DNA of 64,000 nucleotides, taken from positions 1 to 64,000 of the forward strand of contig NZ_AKJK01000049.1 in the NCBI RefSeq assembly GCF_000282375.1. The letters are read 5' to 3'. Within the stretch, counting starts at the first letter, position 1, and every line of letters begins with the position of its first letter. Of the stretch, positions 53,648 through 63,200 are shown piece after piece. This DNA comes from Pseudomonas sp. GM50 (GTDB lineage Bacteria > Pseudomonadota > Gammaproteobacteria > Pseudomonadales > Pseudomonadaceae). The notes below the pieces were generated by a model. That model searched no databases, was not told the DNA's origin, and worked only from the letters and a program-made list of their open reading frames with translations. Made by a program: the position numbers and the translations under genes.

Positions 53648-54395
53648 AAGCGAAACCATTGCGATCGACATCGATGATGAACAGATGAGCGGAACCTTCC
53701 TCAGCCCCAAATCGAAAGTCCCGGGAGTGCTTTTCGTTCACGGCTGGGGCGGTAGTCAGGAGCGCGACCTGGAGCGCGCCAAAGGCATCGCCGGGTTGGG
53801 TTGCGTGTGCCTGACATTCGACTTGCGTGGCCACACCGGCGGGACCGGTATTCCGTTGTCCCGGGTCACCCGCGAAGACAACCTGCGTGACCTGCTGGCG
53901 GCCTACGACCGACTGCTCGCCCATCCGGCGCTCGACACGTCTGCGATCGCCGTGGTCGGCACCAGTTATGGTGGTTATCTGGCGGCGATCCTGACGTCCT
54001 TGCGTCCGGTGCGTTGGCTGGCGCTGCGGGTGCCGGCGTTGTATCGCGACGATTTCTGGCACACACCCAAGCGTGAGCTGGACAAGCTCGATTTGCGCGA
54101 TTACCGCAGCACGCGGGTCCGCGCCGACAGCAATCGCGCACTGCATGCCTGTTCGCAATTTACCGGGGATGTGTTGCTGGTGGAGTCCGAGACAGACGCC
54201 TATGTGCCCCACGCGACCATCATGAGTTACCGCGCGGCATGTCAGCAGACCCACTCGCTGACCCACCGGATTATCGACGGCGCCGATCACGCCCTGAGTG
54301 ATCCGGTTTCGCAACAGGCGTACACCTCGATCCTGGTGGGCTGGATCACGGAAATGGTGGTGGGCGAGCGGTTGAGCATCATTCAGTCGACATGA
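53637..54395 (+). CDS. Alpha/beta hydrolase
   Basis: 252-residue cytosolic hydrolase. The oxyanion motif HGWGGS (35-40), nucleophile elbow GTSYGGY (Ser about 110), the acid in ESETDAYVP and the histidine in DGADHALSD make a complete catalytic set; the layout resembles dienelactone-hydrolase or acyl-peptidase-like enzymes. The substrate is unknown. The start ATG lies inside the 3' end of the DUF3182 gene (11-nt overlap). A REP hairpin at 54419-54484 follows, between this gene and the convergent ybhN. Confidence 0.88.
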   Translation: MTARSETIAIDIDDEQMSGTFLSPKSKVPGVLFVHGWGGSQERDLERAKGIAGLGCVCLTFDLRGHTGGTGIPLSRVTREDNLRDLLAAYDRLLAHPALDTSAIAVVGTSYGGYLAAILTSLRPVRWLALRVPALYRDDFWHTPKRELDKLDLRDYRSTRVRADSNRALHACSQFTGDVLLVESETDAYVPHATIMSYRAACQQTHSLTHRIIDGADHALSDPVSQQAYTSILVGWITEMVVGERLSIIQST

Positions 54396-54418
54396 GAGGT
54401 GTGGTGTTCTTGCGATCA

Positions 54419-54484
54419 TTCGCGGGCAAGCCTCGCTCCTACAGGAATCACACAAAACCTGTAGGAGCGAGGCTTGCCCGCGAA
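54419..54484. repeat. REP hairpin, GAGGCTTGCCCGCG type
   Basis: Perfect 27-bp inverted arms (TTCGCGGGCAAGCCTCGCTC onward) around a 12-nt loop, the opposite REP orientation to the upstream REPINs. It lies between convergent genes, where it could act as a bidirectional terminator. Confidence 0.88.
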
Positions 54485-54507
54485 GGCGTCATCCCGAACA
54501 CCGCACC

Positions 54508-55494
54508 TCACCCCGATTTTTTCGAAATCCGCAACGACTTCGCCTTGGCTTCCACCACCAGATACATCACCACGGTAATCAGCAGCGGCAGCAGGAAATA
54601 GATCGCCCGATAAGCAAGCAACCCCGCCACCAGACTTCCCCGCGAGACCTCATGTTGCAGCAGCGCCACGAATACCGCCTCCAGCACACCGAGCCCGGCC
54701 GGAATGTGGGTGATGACCCCGGCAATGGCGCTGATCAGCAACACGCCAAGCACCAGCGGATAGTCCAGTTTGCTCGGCAGCAGGGTGAAGATCACTGCCG
54801 CCATCAACGACCAGTTCAGCGCGCCCAAGGCCAGTTGCAGAATTGCCATATGCAACGACGGCAGGTTGATTTCCACGCCACGAATCGACCACTCCCGCCG
54901 CCTGGAAAACCGGCAGGCAGCCAGATACCCCGCGCTCAACAGCAGCAACAGCACGCCCACGCCTTGCAGGGCATCGCTGCTCAGTTTCCAGCCTGGCGGC
55001 ATTCGCACCAAGCCGCTGCTGAACACCGCGCCGGCAATTACCATGTAGCCGAACCAGTTGGTCGCCAGGCTCAGCCCGAGGATTTTCGCGATGTTGCTTT
55101 TGCTCACGCCGAGCCGCGAATACAGCCGATAACGCATGGCGATGCCGCCGACCCAGGCGCTCAGGTTGAGATTAAAGGCATAGCTGATGATTCCCACCGG
55201 CAGGATCTGTCGCCAGGTCAGGTCCTGTCGGATGTAGGTGCGGCCGATCAGGTCGAAACAGGCGTACACCAGAAAACTCATCAGCGTCACCCCGGACGCG
55301 ATGATCAGTGTGCGCACTTTGAAGTCGGCGAGGGTATCGAACACTTCGCCCCATTCGATGCGTTGGGCGAGCATCGTGAACAGTACGATCAGCGCCAGAA
55401 AAAACAGCATCGTCAGAGGCTTTTTCCAGCGGTGCCAGTGGGATTTTCTCGGCGTGTCGGAGTGAGGGGCCGGCCGCGCATCAGAATGGCTCAT
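54508..55494 (-). CDS. YbhN family membrane protein (lysylphosphatidylglycerol synthase TM region)
   Basis: 328-residue inner-membrane protein with about eight hydrophobic segments, the first at about 28-45, and a basic N-terminal tail. It belongs to the family related to the flippase part of MprF (UPF0104); conserved pieces include YAFNLNLSAWVGGIAMRYRLY and ITHIPAGLGVLEAVFVALL. A role in lipid transport is inferred. Last gene of the operon DUF72-ybhP-clsB-ybhN; its ATG overlaps the clsB stop by 4 nt. E. coli has ybhP-clsB-ybhN in the same order. Confidence 0.88.
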   Translation of the reverse strand: MSHSDARPAPHSDTPRKSHWHRWKKPLTMLFFLALIVLFTMLAQRIEWGEVFDTLADFKVRTLIIASGVTLMSFLVYACFDLIGRTYIRQDLTWRQILPVGIISYAFNLNLSAWVGGIAMRYRLYSRLGVSKSNIAKILGLSLATNWFGYMVIAGAVFSSGLVRMPPGWKLSSDALQGVGVLLLLLSAGYLAACRFSRRREWSIRGVEINLPSLHMAILQLALGALNWSLMAAVIFTLLPSKLDYPLVLGVLLISAIAGVITHIPAGLGVLEAVFVALLQHEVSRGSLVAGLLAYRAIYFLLPLLITVVMYLVVEAKAKSLRISKKSG

Positions 55495-56777
55495 GCCTTA
55501 TCGCTCTCGGTCGGATGGATGAAGGGTTTCAGACGCGGTTTATGCGCCGGCAACCAACCAGCCCACGCCGGGAAATGCCGCAGGAAGTGAAACACCAGAA
55601 AACCGATGGTCATGTCCCAGACCCGTCCGCGAGGCGCCTTGTCCGCCGACATGACCTTGCAGTGATTGCTGCTCAACTCGTCGAGGCGCTGGAACAGGTC
55701 GCGGTTGAAGGCGCGGTCGCGGATCAACACGTTGGCCTCAAGATTCAGGGACAGGCTCAGCGGGTCGAGATTGCTTGAGCCAACGGTGCTCCAGTCCTCG
55801 TCGACCAAGGCCACTTTGCCATGCAGGGGACGGTCGCAATATTCGTAAATCGCTACCCCGGCCCGCAGCAGATAGTCGTAGGTCATGCGCGCGGCGAGCC
55901 TGGCCACCCGCAAATCCGGCTGCCCCTGAAGAATCAGGCGCACCTCGACCCCTCGGCGCGCCGCATTGCGGATCTCCCGCAGCAGCCGATAGCCTGGAAA
56001 GAAATAGGCGTTGGCGATGATCACGCGATGTCGGGCGCCGCGCAGCACCTGCAAGTACTCCTCTTCGATATCGCCCTGGTGTTCGCCATTGTCGCGATAC
56101 ACCAGCCGAACCTGACCATCATGATCGCTGACCGCCAGTTCCGCACGCCTCTGTCTTCGGCGTTGCCACCAGTATTTGGCCCGGGCCGGGCGACCGCTTT
56201 GCAGCAAGGTGAAATGATGAATATCGGCCACCGCCGGGCCTTGCACTTCAACCGAATAATCCTGTTTGGCTTCAGGGCCGAAGTCGGCCAAATGGTCGGC
56301 GGAAAAATTGATTCCGCCGAGGAACGCAATCGTGCCGTCGACCACCACAATCTTGCGGTGCATGCGGCGGAACCAGTTGGTGCGGATGCCGAAGTGACGC
56401 GGCGCGGGGTCGAATATTTGCAGGCGCACACCTGCATTGCTCAGCGCCGCAAGGTACTCCGTGCTCAGTTCGCCGCAGCCAAAACCGTCGAGGTTGACGG
56501 TGATACGCACCCCGCGTTGAGCCGCTTCAATCAGGATTTTTTGCAGCTCATTGCCGACCTTGTCCTCGAACACAATGAAGGTCTCCAGCAGGATTTCACT
56601 CTGGGCCTGGCGCAGCGCTTCAAACACCCGTGGAAAGTATTCCTCACCGTTCTCCAGCAATTGGACCCGGTTATTGCCGTGCCAGCCGTATTCGACATCA
56701 ACCACTGCGGGCTTGCGCACCGGCGGAGGTGTGGAAACGTGTTCGACCGTGGTTTTTTCCATCAATGGGCCGGTCAT
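55491..56777 (-). CDS. clsB: Cardiolipin synthase ClsB
   Basis: Phospholipase D-type enzyme that makes cardiolipin from phosphatidylglycerol; in E. coli ClsB can also make phosphatidylglycerol. 428 residues with two HKD motifs: [19 protein letters not shown] (about 129-147) and [20 protein letters not shown] (about 309-328). There is no obvious N-terminal membrane pair, which fits ClsB rather than ClsA. It starts 4 nt inside ybhP and ends overlapping ybhN by 4 nt. Met6 is an alternative start. Confidence 0.92.
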   Translation of the reverse strand: MTGPLMEKTTVEHVSTPPPVRKPAVVDVEYGWHGNNRVQLLENGEEYFPRVFEALRQAQSEILLETFIVFEDKVGNELQKILIEAAQRGVRITVNLDGFGCGELSTEYLAALSNAGVRLQIFDPAPRHFGIRTNWFRRMHRKIVVVDGTIAFLGGINFSADHLADFGPEAKQDYSVEVQGPAVADIHHFTLLQSGRPARAKYWWQRRRQRRAELAVSDHDGQVRLVYRDNGEHQGDIEEEYLQVLRGARHRVIIANAYFFPGYRLLREIRNAARRGVEVRLILQGQPDLRVARLAARMTYDYLLRAGVAIYEYCDRPLHGKVALVDEDWSTVGSSNLDPLSLSLNLEANVLIRDRAFNRDLFQRLDELSSNHCKVMSADKAPRGRVWDMTIGFLVFHFLRHFPAWAGWLPAHKPRLKPFIHPTESDKA

Positions 56778-57571
56778 AGCTCGATCTCCACCGATAGCGG
56801 TGCATGGTCGGAAAGGTGTGACCAGGGCCGTGCCGCCAGTACTTGCGGATGGCTGGCCTTGAGGTTGCGCACGTAGATGCGGTCCAAGCGTAATGCCGGC
56901 AAACGCGCCGGGAAACTGCGTGCCGGTTTGCCGTGCAGCTCGGCAAAGACTTCACGCAAACCGCAGGGCTTGAGCAGCGCATCGGCGCGCAGGCGCCAGT
57001 CGTTGAAGTCGCCGGCGACCACCACCGGGGCATCCTCCGGCAACTCTTCCATACGTTGGCTCAGCAGTTTGAGTTGTGCCTTGCGATGACTTTCGCGAAG
57101 CCCCAGATGGACGCAAATGGCATGCACTTCCCGACCATCGCCGGGCATCCGTAGCACGCAATGCAGGATTCCACGGTTTTCATGGCCACTGATGGAAACG
57201 TCGAGGTTGTCGTGGCGAACGATCTGGAATTTCGACAACAGCGCATTGCCGTGATCGCCCGCCGGGTAGACCGCGTTGCGCCCATAGGCAAATTGCGGCC
57301 ATAAGGTATCGGCAAGGAATTCGTACTGCGGCATCGCCGGCCAATTGAGGTAGCGCTGTGGATGATGTTCGTGGGTGCCATGCACCTCCTGCAAAAACAC
57401 CACGTCGGCGGACACGCTGCGCACCGCCTCACGCAGCTCGGGCAGGATGAAGCGCCGGTTGAGCGCGGTGAAACCCTTGTGGGTGTTGACCGTCAGCACA
57501 GTGAAACGGCTCACGGCGGTGATGATGGGTTGCTGTTCATCCGTGGTGCCGACCGGTTCGGGAATGCTCAT
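56774..57571 (-). CDS. Endonuclease/exonuclease/phosphatase family protein (YbhP-like)
   Basis: 265 residues with the metal-dependent phosphoesterase fold: VNTHKGF near the N-terminus, VVFLQEVHG (metal Glu), [21 protein letters not shown] (catalytic Asp/Asn) and [11 protein letters not shown] (catalytic His). The target (DNA, lipid headgroup or other phosphodiester) is not known; linkage to clsB suggests phospholipid metabolism. It overlaps the DUF72 gene upstream and clsB downstream by 4 nt each. Confidence 0.9.
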   Translation of the reverse strand: MSIPEPVGTTDEQQPIITAVSRFTVLTVNTHKGFTALNRRFILPELREAVRSVSADVVFLQEVHGTHEHHPQRYLNWPAMPQYEFLADTLWPQFAYGRNAVYPAGDHGNALLSKFQIVRHDNLDVSISGHENRGILHCVLRMPGDGREVHAICVHLGLRESHRKAQLKLLSQRMEELPEDAPVVVAGDFNDWRLRADALLKPCGLREVFAELHGKPARSFPARLPALRLDRIYVRNLKASHPQVLAARPWSHLSDHAPLSVEIEL

Positions 57572-58494
57572 GGCAGCACTCCTTCGGCAACCGGCTCACC
57601 GGGGGCCGTGGCAAGGTCTTTGTCGAGATGCAAACGCTCAAGCAGGCGGCGAGCATCGAAGGGCGCACGGACTTTGATGTCGTTATCGAAATAGCAGAAC
57701 ACTTCCCGGGATTTGCATGTCTTGGTTTTTTGTCGAGGGGCGATCAATTGCGGATCCGCTGGTTGCTTTCCGTGATACCAGGCCTCGATCCGGTCGCCCC
57801 AGCGTTGCAGCGCTTGTGGGGTGTAACCGCTGGCGTAGAGTTCTTCGGCACCGTGCAGGCGCAGGTAGACGAAATCACTGGTGAGGTCTTCGCGATACGG
57901 CCATTTGCCGGCGGTGTCAGCGATGACCAGCGCGGTGTTGTAGCGTTTGAGCAGACGGACGAAGGCGGGATCGACGAAACTTTCGTGGCGTATTTCCACG
58001 GCATGACGCAGCGGCTTTTTGCCGTAGGCCTTCATGCTGGCGTGACCATTCAGGCGCGGTTCGTGCTGGCGGGCGAGGGCGGCGGCCTGTTCAGTGTCGT
58101 GGGGTAATTGTTCTAGAAAGTTTTCGAACAACTCGGGGTCGAATTTGAAGTTGGGCGGAAATTGCCAGAGGATCGGGCCGAGTTTTTCCTTGAGCTCCAG
58201 CACTCCGGATGCGAAGAAATTCGCCAAGGGTTTATGAATGTCCCGCAGGCGCTTGATGTGGGTGATAAAGCGCGGCGCCTTGACGCTGAACACGAAGCCG
58301 GCTGGAGTTTCGTCGTACCACTGGGCGTAACGTTCGGGCCGTTGCAGGGCGTAAAACGATCCATTGATTTCGATGCTGTTGACCGCCCGTGAAGCGAATT
58401 GCAATTCGCGCTTCTGGGTCAGCCCCTTCGGGTAGAACTCCCCCCGCCAGGGCGTGTAGCGCCAGCCTGAAATACCGATATGAATCGCCGCCAT
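57568..58494 (-). CDS. DUF72 family protein (YecE-like)
   Basis: 308 residues, probable TIM-barrel-like fold, cytosolic. The family signature is clear: [21 protein letters not shown] at the start in parts, [50 protein letters not shown] and FVYLRLHG. The biochemical function of DUF72 is not established. First gene of the four-gene operon; its stop overlaps the ybhP start by 4 nt. Its upstream side carries REP sequences (58586-58656). Confidence 0.9.
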   Translation of the reverse strand: MAAIHIGISGWRYTPWRGEFYPKGLTQKRELQFASRAVNSIEINGSFYALQRPERYAQWYDETPAGFVFSVKAPRFITHIKRLRDIHKPLANFFASGVLELKEKLGPILWQFPPNFKFDPELFENFLEQLPHDTEQAAALARQHEPRLNGHASMKAYGKKPLRHAVEIRHESFVDPAFVRLLKRYNTALVIADTAGKWPYREDLTSDFVYLRLHGAEELYASGYTPQALQRWGDRIEAWYHGKQPADPQLIAPRQKTKTCKSREVFCYFDNDIKVRAPFDARRLLERLHLDKDLATAPGEPVAEGVLP

Positions 58495-58585
58495 GTCGCC
58501 TCCCGTCCTCGGACAGCCCTGTCTTTTGATGACTGCGGGGCGGGCGAGAAAGTTTCGACGGGGCTACGGACGGTAAAGCGAAGAG

Positions 58586-58656
58586 CTTCGCGGGCAAGCC
58601 TCGCTCCTACAGGTATTCATATGCCCGTGCAGGAGCTGCCGAAGGCTGCGATCTTT
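58586..58656. repeat. Two single REP halves of different subtypes
   Basis: CTTCGCGGGCAAGCCTCGCT type (58586-58613), followed by a GTGCAGGAGCTGCCGAAGGC type (about 58627-58656). Neither is paired here. They lie between the divergent-side start of the DUF72 gene and the end of the MFS gene. Confidence 0.75.
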
Positions 58657-58663
58657 TAATTTA

Positions 58664-59875
58664 TTAATGAGTTATGACGATCCGGGCAGAACCCTCAGCA
58701 GGTTCGGCATACACCGGGCCCAACCGGTCAAGACGCCCACTCCAGGCGGTCAGTGCCAGTGCGACCAATACCACCAGGCCGCCGATCCATGCGGTATGGA
58801 TCAGGCCCATGTGCGCCACGATCAAACCACCGCCCCACGCCCCACCGGCAATGCCGAGGTTGAACGCCGCAATGTTCAGGCCCGAAGCCACGTCCACCGC
58901 ATTCGGGGTGTGATGTTCGGCCTGACGCACCACATACACCTGCAGGCCCGGCACGTTGCCGAAAGCGACGGCGCCCCAAACCAGCACGGTGGCCAGGGCC
59001 AGCCATGGATTGCCGGCGGTGAAGGTCAGCACGAACAGCACGGCGGCGAGCAGGGCGAAGATGATTTTCAGGGCGCTGATCGGGCCGTGCTTGTCCGCCA
59101 GTTTGCCACCCCAGATGTTGCCGACGGCTACCGAGATGCCATAGACCAGCAGCACCAGGCTGACAGTGCTGGCGCCGAAGCCGGAAATGTCCTGAAGAGT
59201 CGGCGCCAGAAAGGTGAAGGCAATGAATGAGCCGCCGTAACCGACCGCCGTCATGGCATACACCAGCAGCAGGCGTGGCTGCTTGAGCACCTGCAATTGC
59301 TGCAACAGCGAAGCCGGTTTGCTGTGGGCGATGTTTTTCGGCACGTAGAGCAGGCTGCCGATGAAGGCGATCACACCCAATGCCGACACCGCGAGGAAGG
59401 TCTCACGCCAGCCGAAATGCTGACCGATAAACGTCCCCAATGGCACGCCGGTGACCAGCGCCACGGTCAGGCCGGTGAACATGATGGCAATCGCGCTGGC
59501 AGCTTTTTCCTTCGGCACCAGGCTGGTGGCGATGATCGAACCAATCGAGAAAAACACCCCGTGGGCCAGGCCCGTGACGATCCGCGCAATGATCAGCGAC
59601 TCGTAGCTCGGCGCTTTCCAGGCCAGCAAGTTGCCGAGCGTGAACAGCACCATCAACGACAACAACAGCAATTTGCGTGGGACTTTGCCGGTAAGGGCGG
59701 TCAGCACCGGCGCGCCGATGGCCACACCGAGGGCATACAGACTGACCAGCAAACCGGCGGACGGCAGGCTGACGCCGAGATCGGCACCGATGGTGGGTAA
59801 CAGGCCAACGATGACGAACTCCGTCGTCCCGATGGCGAAAGCGCTGAGGGTCAGCGCGAGCAAGGCAATGGGCAT
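58664..59875 (-). CDS. MFS transporter, YdhP/AraJ-like (DHA1 family)
   Basis: 403-residue inner-membrane protein with 12 predicted segments, resembling E. coli YdhP and sugar or drug efflux proteins of the DHA1 group: SAFAIGTTEFVIVGLLP, SLYALGVAIGAPVLTAL, GLAHGVFFSIGSIIA and GVPLGTFIGQHFGWRETF are typical. The substrate is unknown. I chose ATG 59875 (MPIALLALTLS) with GGAG upstream; a frame running 130 residues further upstream is translated repeat sequence. It appears to be a single-gene unit. Confidence 0.88.
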   Translation of the reverse strand: MPIALLALTLSAFAIGTTEFVIVGLLPTIGADLGVSLPSAGLLVSLYALGVAIGAPVLTALTGKVPRKLLLLSLMVLFTLGNLLAWKAPSYESLIIARIVTGLAHGVFFSIGSIIATSLVPKEKAASAIAIMFTGLTVALVTGVPLGTFIGQHFGWRETFLAVSALGVIAFIGSLLYVPKNIAHSKPASLLQQLQVLKQPRLLLVYAMTAVGYGGSFIAFTFLAPTLQDISGFGASTVSLVLLVYGISVAVGNIWGGKLADKHGPISALKIIFALLAAVLFVLTFTAGNPWLALATVLVWGAVAFGNVPGLQVYVVRQAEHHTPNAVDVASGLNIAAFNLGIAGGAWGGGLIVAHMGLIHTAWIGGLVVLVALALTAWSGRLDRLGPVYAEPAEGSARIVITH

Positions 59876-60190
59876 GGCTGCAACTCCGGTGGGGATTGAT
59901 TGATGGAGCGCAGTGTCGGGGTTGGGGGCGTGCGGAAAAATACAGGGATGGGCATTTGATATTTGCGCTGAGGTCAAAGATCGAGCGGCGAATGAAACCC
60001 CGTTCGGCTGCGCAGCAGTCGTAAACCGGTAAACGCGGTGTGCCAGAAGAAATCGGTTGGCAGGTTTTGGGGGCGCTTCGCACCCCAACGGGGGCAAGCC
60101 CCCTCGCCACAGGTATTTGAGTCGGGCAGGCAATAGGCGGTGAATCGGGCGCCAGATCTGCCGCGCACCCAACACCACCACCATCCCCCC
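59876..60190. other. Non-coding region with REP remnants
   Basis: About 315 nt between the MFS start and the REPIN at 60191. The part next to the MFS gene must hold its promoter, but no clear hexamers are seen. From about 59990 it is built of Pseudomonas repeat fragments, including CGTTCGGCTGCGCAGCAGTC (near 60001) and a GGGGGCAAGCCCCCTCGCCA REP half (about 60090-60110). No gene is evident. Confidence 0.55.
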
Positions 60191-60278
60191 GTAGGAGCGA
60201 GGCTTGCCCGCGAAGAACGATGACGCGGTCTCGCTGATACACCGCGGCGCTCCCTTCGCGGGCAAGCCTCGCTCCTAC
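60191..60278. repeat. REPIN overlapping the lhr stop codon
   Basis: Arms GTAGGAGCGAGGCTTGCCCG (60191 onward) and its complement ending at 60278. The TAG stop of the helicase gene (60277-60275 on the minus strand) lies inside the outer end of the arm. Confidence 0.9.
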
Positions 60279-63200
60279 GGGAAGCTGTGGCGAGTCAGTT
60301 TATTGCGTAGTTCGCCACTGGCCTGCTGATCCAGCTCCAGCCAGAACTGCTGCTTGCCGGCGATTTCGGCGGCGGCTGGCAAGCCGTCGCGATACACCAG
60401 TCGATTACTCGCCAGCGCCGGCACTTTCGCGCCCGGCAACAGAGTGCCGGCGAGGTTCAGCGGATCCACCCCACACACCGCAATCAGACTTCCGTCGTGT
60501 GGGCGCCGTCTGACTTCGCGCAGCAATGGAATCGCCTCGGGCAACGCAAACTGTTCCCCCGCCAGGCCACTGACAAACCGCCCGCCACGAATCTCGCCCC
60601 GAGCCTCGAGCCGATGGAACGTGCGCAGCAATTCCCGCCAACTCGGCAACCAATCCGCCTCACGCTCCAGCAAGCGCCAGAACACCACGCCGTAACGGCG
60701 CAGCAAGGTCATGGCGATGTGTTCCAGGGTTTCGCTGGGTGTGGGCGCGGGTCGTTGCTTATCCACAGCCGGCACGGTAGCTCCGCGTCGCAGCAACGCC
60801 CAACGTCCGGCATCGTCCATGCCGCCGACAAACGCTCCGCGTCCGCGTCGGCTGCTGCGATTCTGGCGTTTGCTGACCGGGGTAATCAGCGCCCGCAGGC
60901 CGGCGAAGCTGTCGGCGTTTACCAGCCCGGCACCGACCAGTTCCTGCAAGGCGATTTCCAGTTCCGAGCGCAGTAGATGGGCTTCGTGAATCAGCTCATC
61001 GAAAAACAGTGCGCCGTGCTGGCTGAGCGCTTCATGGACTTTTTGGGTTTTGGGCGACAGTTCGCTGACCGGCGTCTGTTCGGTCAAGCCGCTCCACAAC
61101 CCGACCTGACTGCGCGGCAGCAATAGAATCGGCGTGCTGCGCAATGCCGTGCTGGTGCTCTTGTTGTGCGCGGTTAGGCGGGTCCAGACCAGTTTGCCGC
61201 TGCGACATAACTCATCCAGCCAGCTCGCCGAATAGTCTTTGAGCCGCGCCGGCAGAATGTCGCTGTCCCACGCCGAAGCGGCGGCGGGGTAGCCTTCGAA
61301 CTGGCTGATGATCGCCGGCAACACCGCGCGGCCCTGGCCTTGGCTCGCGGCGGAAAGATGCTGCCAGTCGAACAGAAAACGCATGAAATCCTGCAACGCC
61401 ACCGGCTCGATTTCCCGTCGCAGCCGTTTGACCGTGTAGCGATGAATCCGCGCCAGCAGATGCCGCTCGCACCATTCTTCATCAGGGGCACCTGGGGTGA
61501 ATTGCCCGCGCAGTACATAGCCTTCGCGCTCCAGTTGTGCCAAAGCCTGAGTGACTCGAGTCGCCGGTAATCCAAGCGGTTCGGCAATCGCTTTGAGCGG
61601 CAACGGACCAAACGCGCTGAGCCGCGCGCGGATCACTTCCAGCACCGCTTCGTCCGGCTCCCAGGTTTCATCGAAACCGGGCAACGCCTCCAGCGGTGGA
61701 ACCAATATGGCTAGTGGATAAATCGCCCGCAGACAGGTCAGTCGCTCCAGCGCCAGCCACAGCGATTGCTCGGCGTTGATCTGCAAACGGCTGGCGCGGC
61801 CACTGTCGGCCAGGGTGTTCAGCCAATCGAGCCAATTCGGGTTGGCCTGAGCTTCGGTCTCGGTAATGCACGCCAGGCTCATCAGCGCTTCATGCATTTC
61901 ATCAATGCCGGTTGGCGTAGGCCAGGCTTCATCACGCACTGCAGTGATCGCTTCGGCGTCCAGCGCACCGAGATCATCGGTGGATTGCGGATCACTCCAG
62001 CGGCGGTTGAGCACTGCCTGAGTGCGACGCTCTTCCAGTGGCGCATCGTCGAGAAAGGTGTAGGGGCGGGCGCTGAGGATTTCCGCCGCCAGTGGCGAGG
62101 GCGCCGGCAGATCGCGGCTGATAAGGCGGATGTCCCCCTGTTCCATGCGCCGCAGCAATGCCAGCCAGCCTTCGCTGTCCATGGCTTCGTGCAGGCAATC
62201 GTCGAGGGTTTGTTCCACCAGCGGATGGTCGGGAATCTCGCGCTCGCCGGCGAGGTTTTCCACGCAGGCGATCTGATCGGGAAACACGCTGGCGATCAAG
62301 TCTTCGCTTTTCATCCGCTGGATCTGCGGCGGTACTTTGCGTCCACCGCTGTAGCGTGGCAGCGCCAAAGCGACCCCGGCGTTCCAGCGCCAGCGCACGC
62401 CGAACAGCGGGGCCTCGAGCACCGCTTGAGTCAGGATATGTTCGGCACTGTTGCTGTGCAGATAGCGCCAGACGTCATCCAGCTCGAAGCTGTGACCGGT
62501 GGACAGCGACAGCACGATGGCGTCCTCACTGGCGGCGGCCTGCAATTCGAAGTTGAACGTGCGGCAGAAACGCTTGCGCAGGGCCAGCCCCCAGGCGCGG
62601 TTGATGCGGCTGCCTAACGGCGAGTGGATGATCAGCTGAGTACCGCCGGACTCGTCGAAAAACCGCTCCATCAGCAGCGTGTCTTGCGACGGCAAGGCGC
62701 CGAGGGTCTGGCGTGCCCGGGCCAGGTAATCCACCAGTTGTTCGGCACTGGGGAGGTTCAAACCGAGTACGTCGGTCAGCCAGTCGACGGCTGGCTGAAG
62801 GTTGCCGGGTGTGGCGCCGAGTCGTTCATCGAGTTGCGCTTGCAGGCGGGCCACGGCGAACGACAGTTCATCACTGCGCCCGGGTGCTTCACCGAGCCAG
62901 AACGGAATGGTTGGCGGCTGGCCCTGAGCGTCTTCGACCCGGACCTTGCCGGTTTCGACCCGCAGGATTCGATACGAGGTATTGCCCAGCTGGAAGATGT
63001 CCCCGGCGATGCTTTCCACCGCGAAGTCTTCGTTGACGCTGCCGATGTTCAACCCCTGCGGCTCCAGCAAAACGCTGTAGTCGGCGTTGTCCGGAATCGT
63101 CCCGCCGCTGGTCACGGCGGTCAGCTTGGCGCCTCGACGGCCGCGCAGGGTGCGGCTTACGGCGTCCCGGTGCAGGTAAGCGCTGCGAATACCCTGGCGC

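Noticed and set aside
59876..60265. 130-residue N-terminal extension of the MFS transporter
   Set aside because: It runs through REP repeats and lacks family similarity; the membrane protein starts naturally at 59875.
48828..60278. Paired inverted repeats considered as a CRISPR array or IS ends
   Set aside because: They are scattered single REPINs without spacers in series, transposase genes or target duplications.
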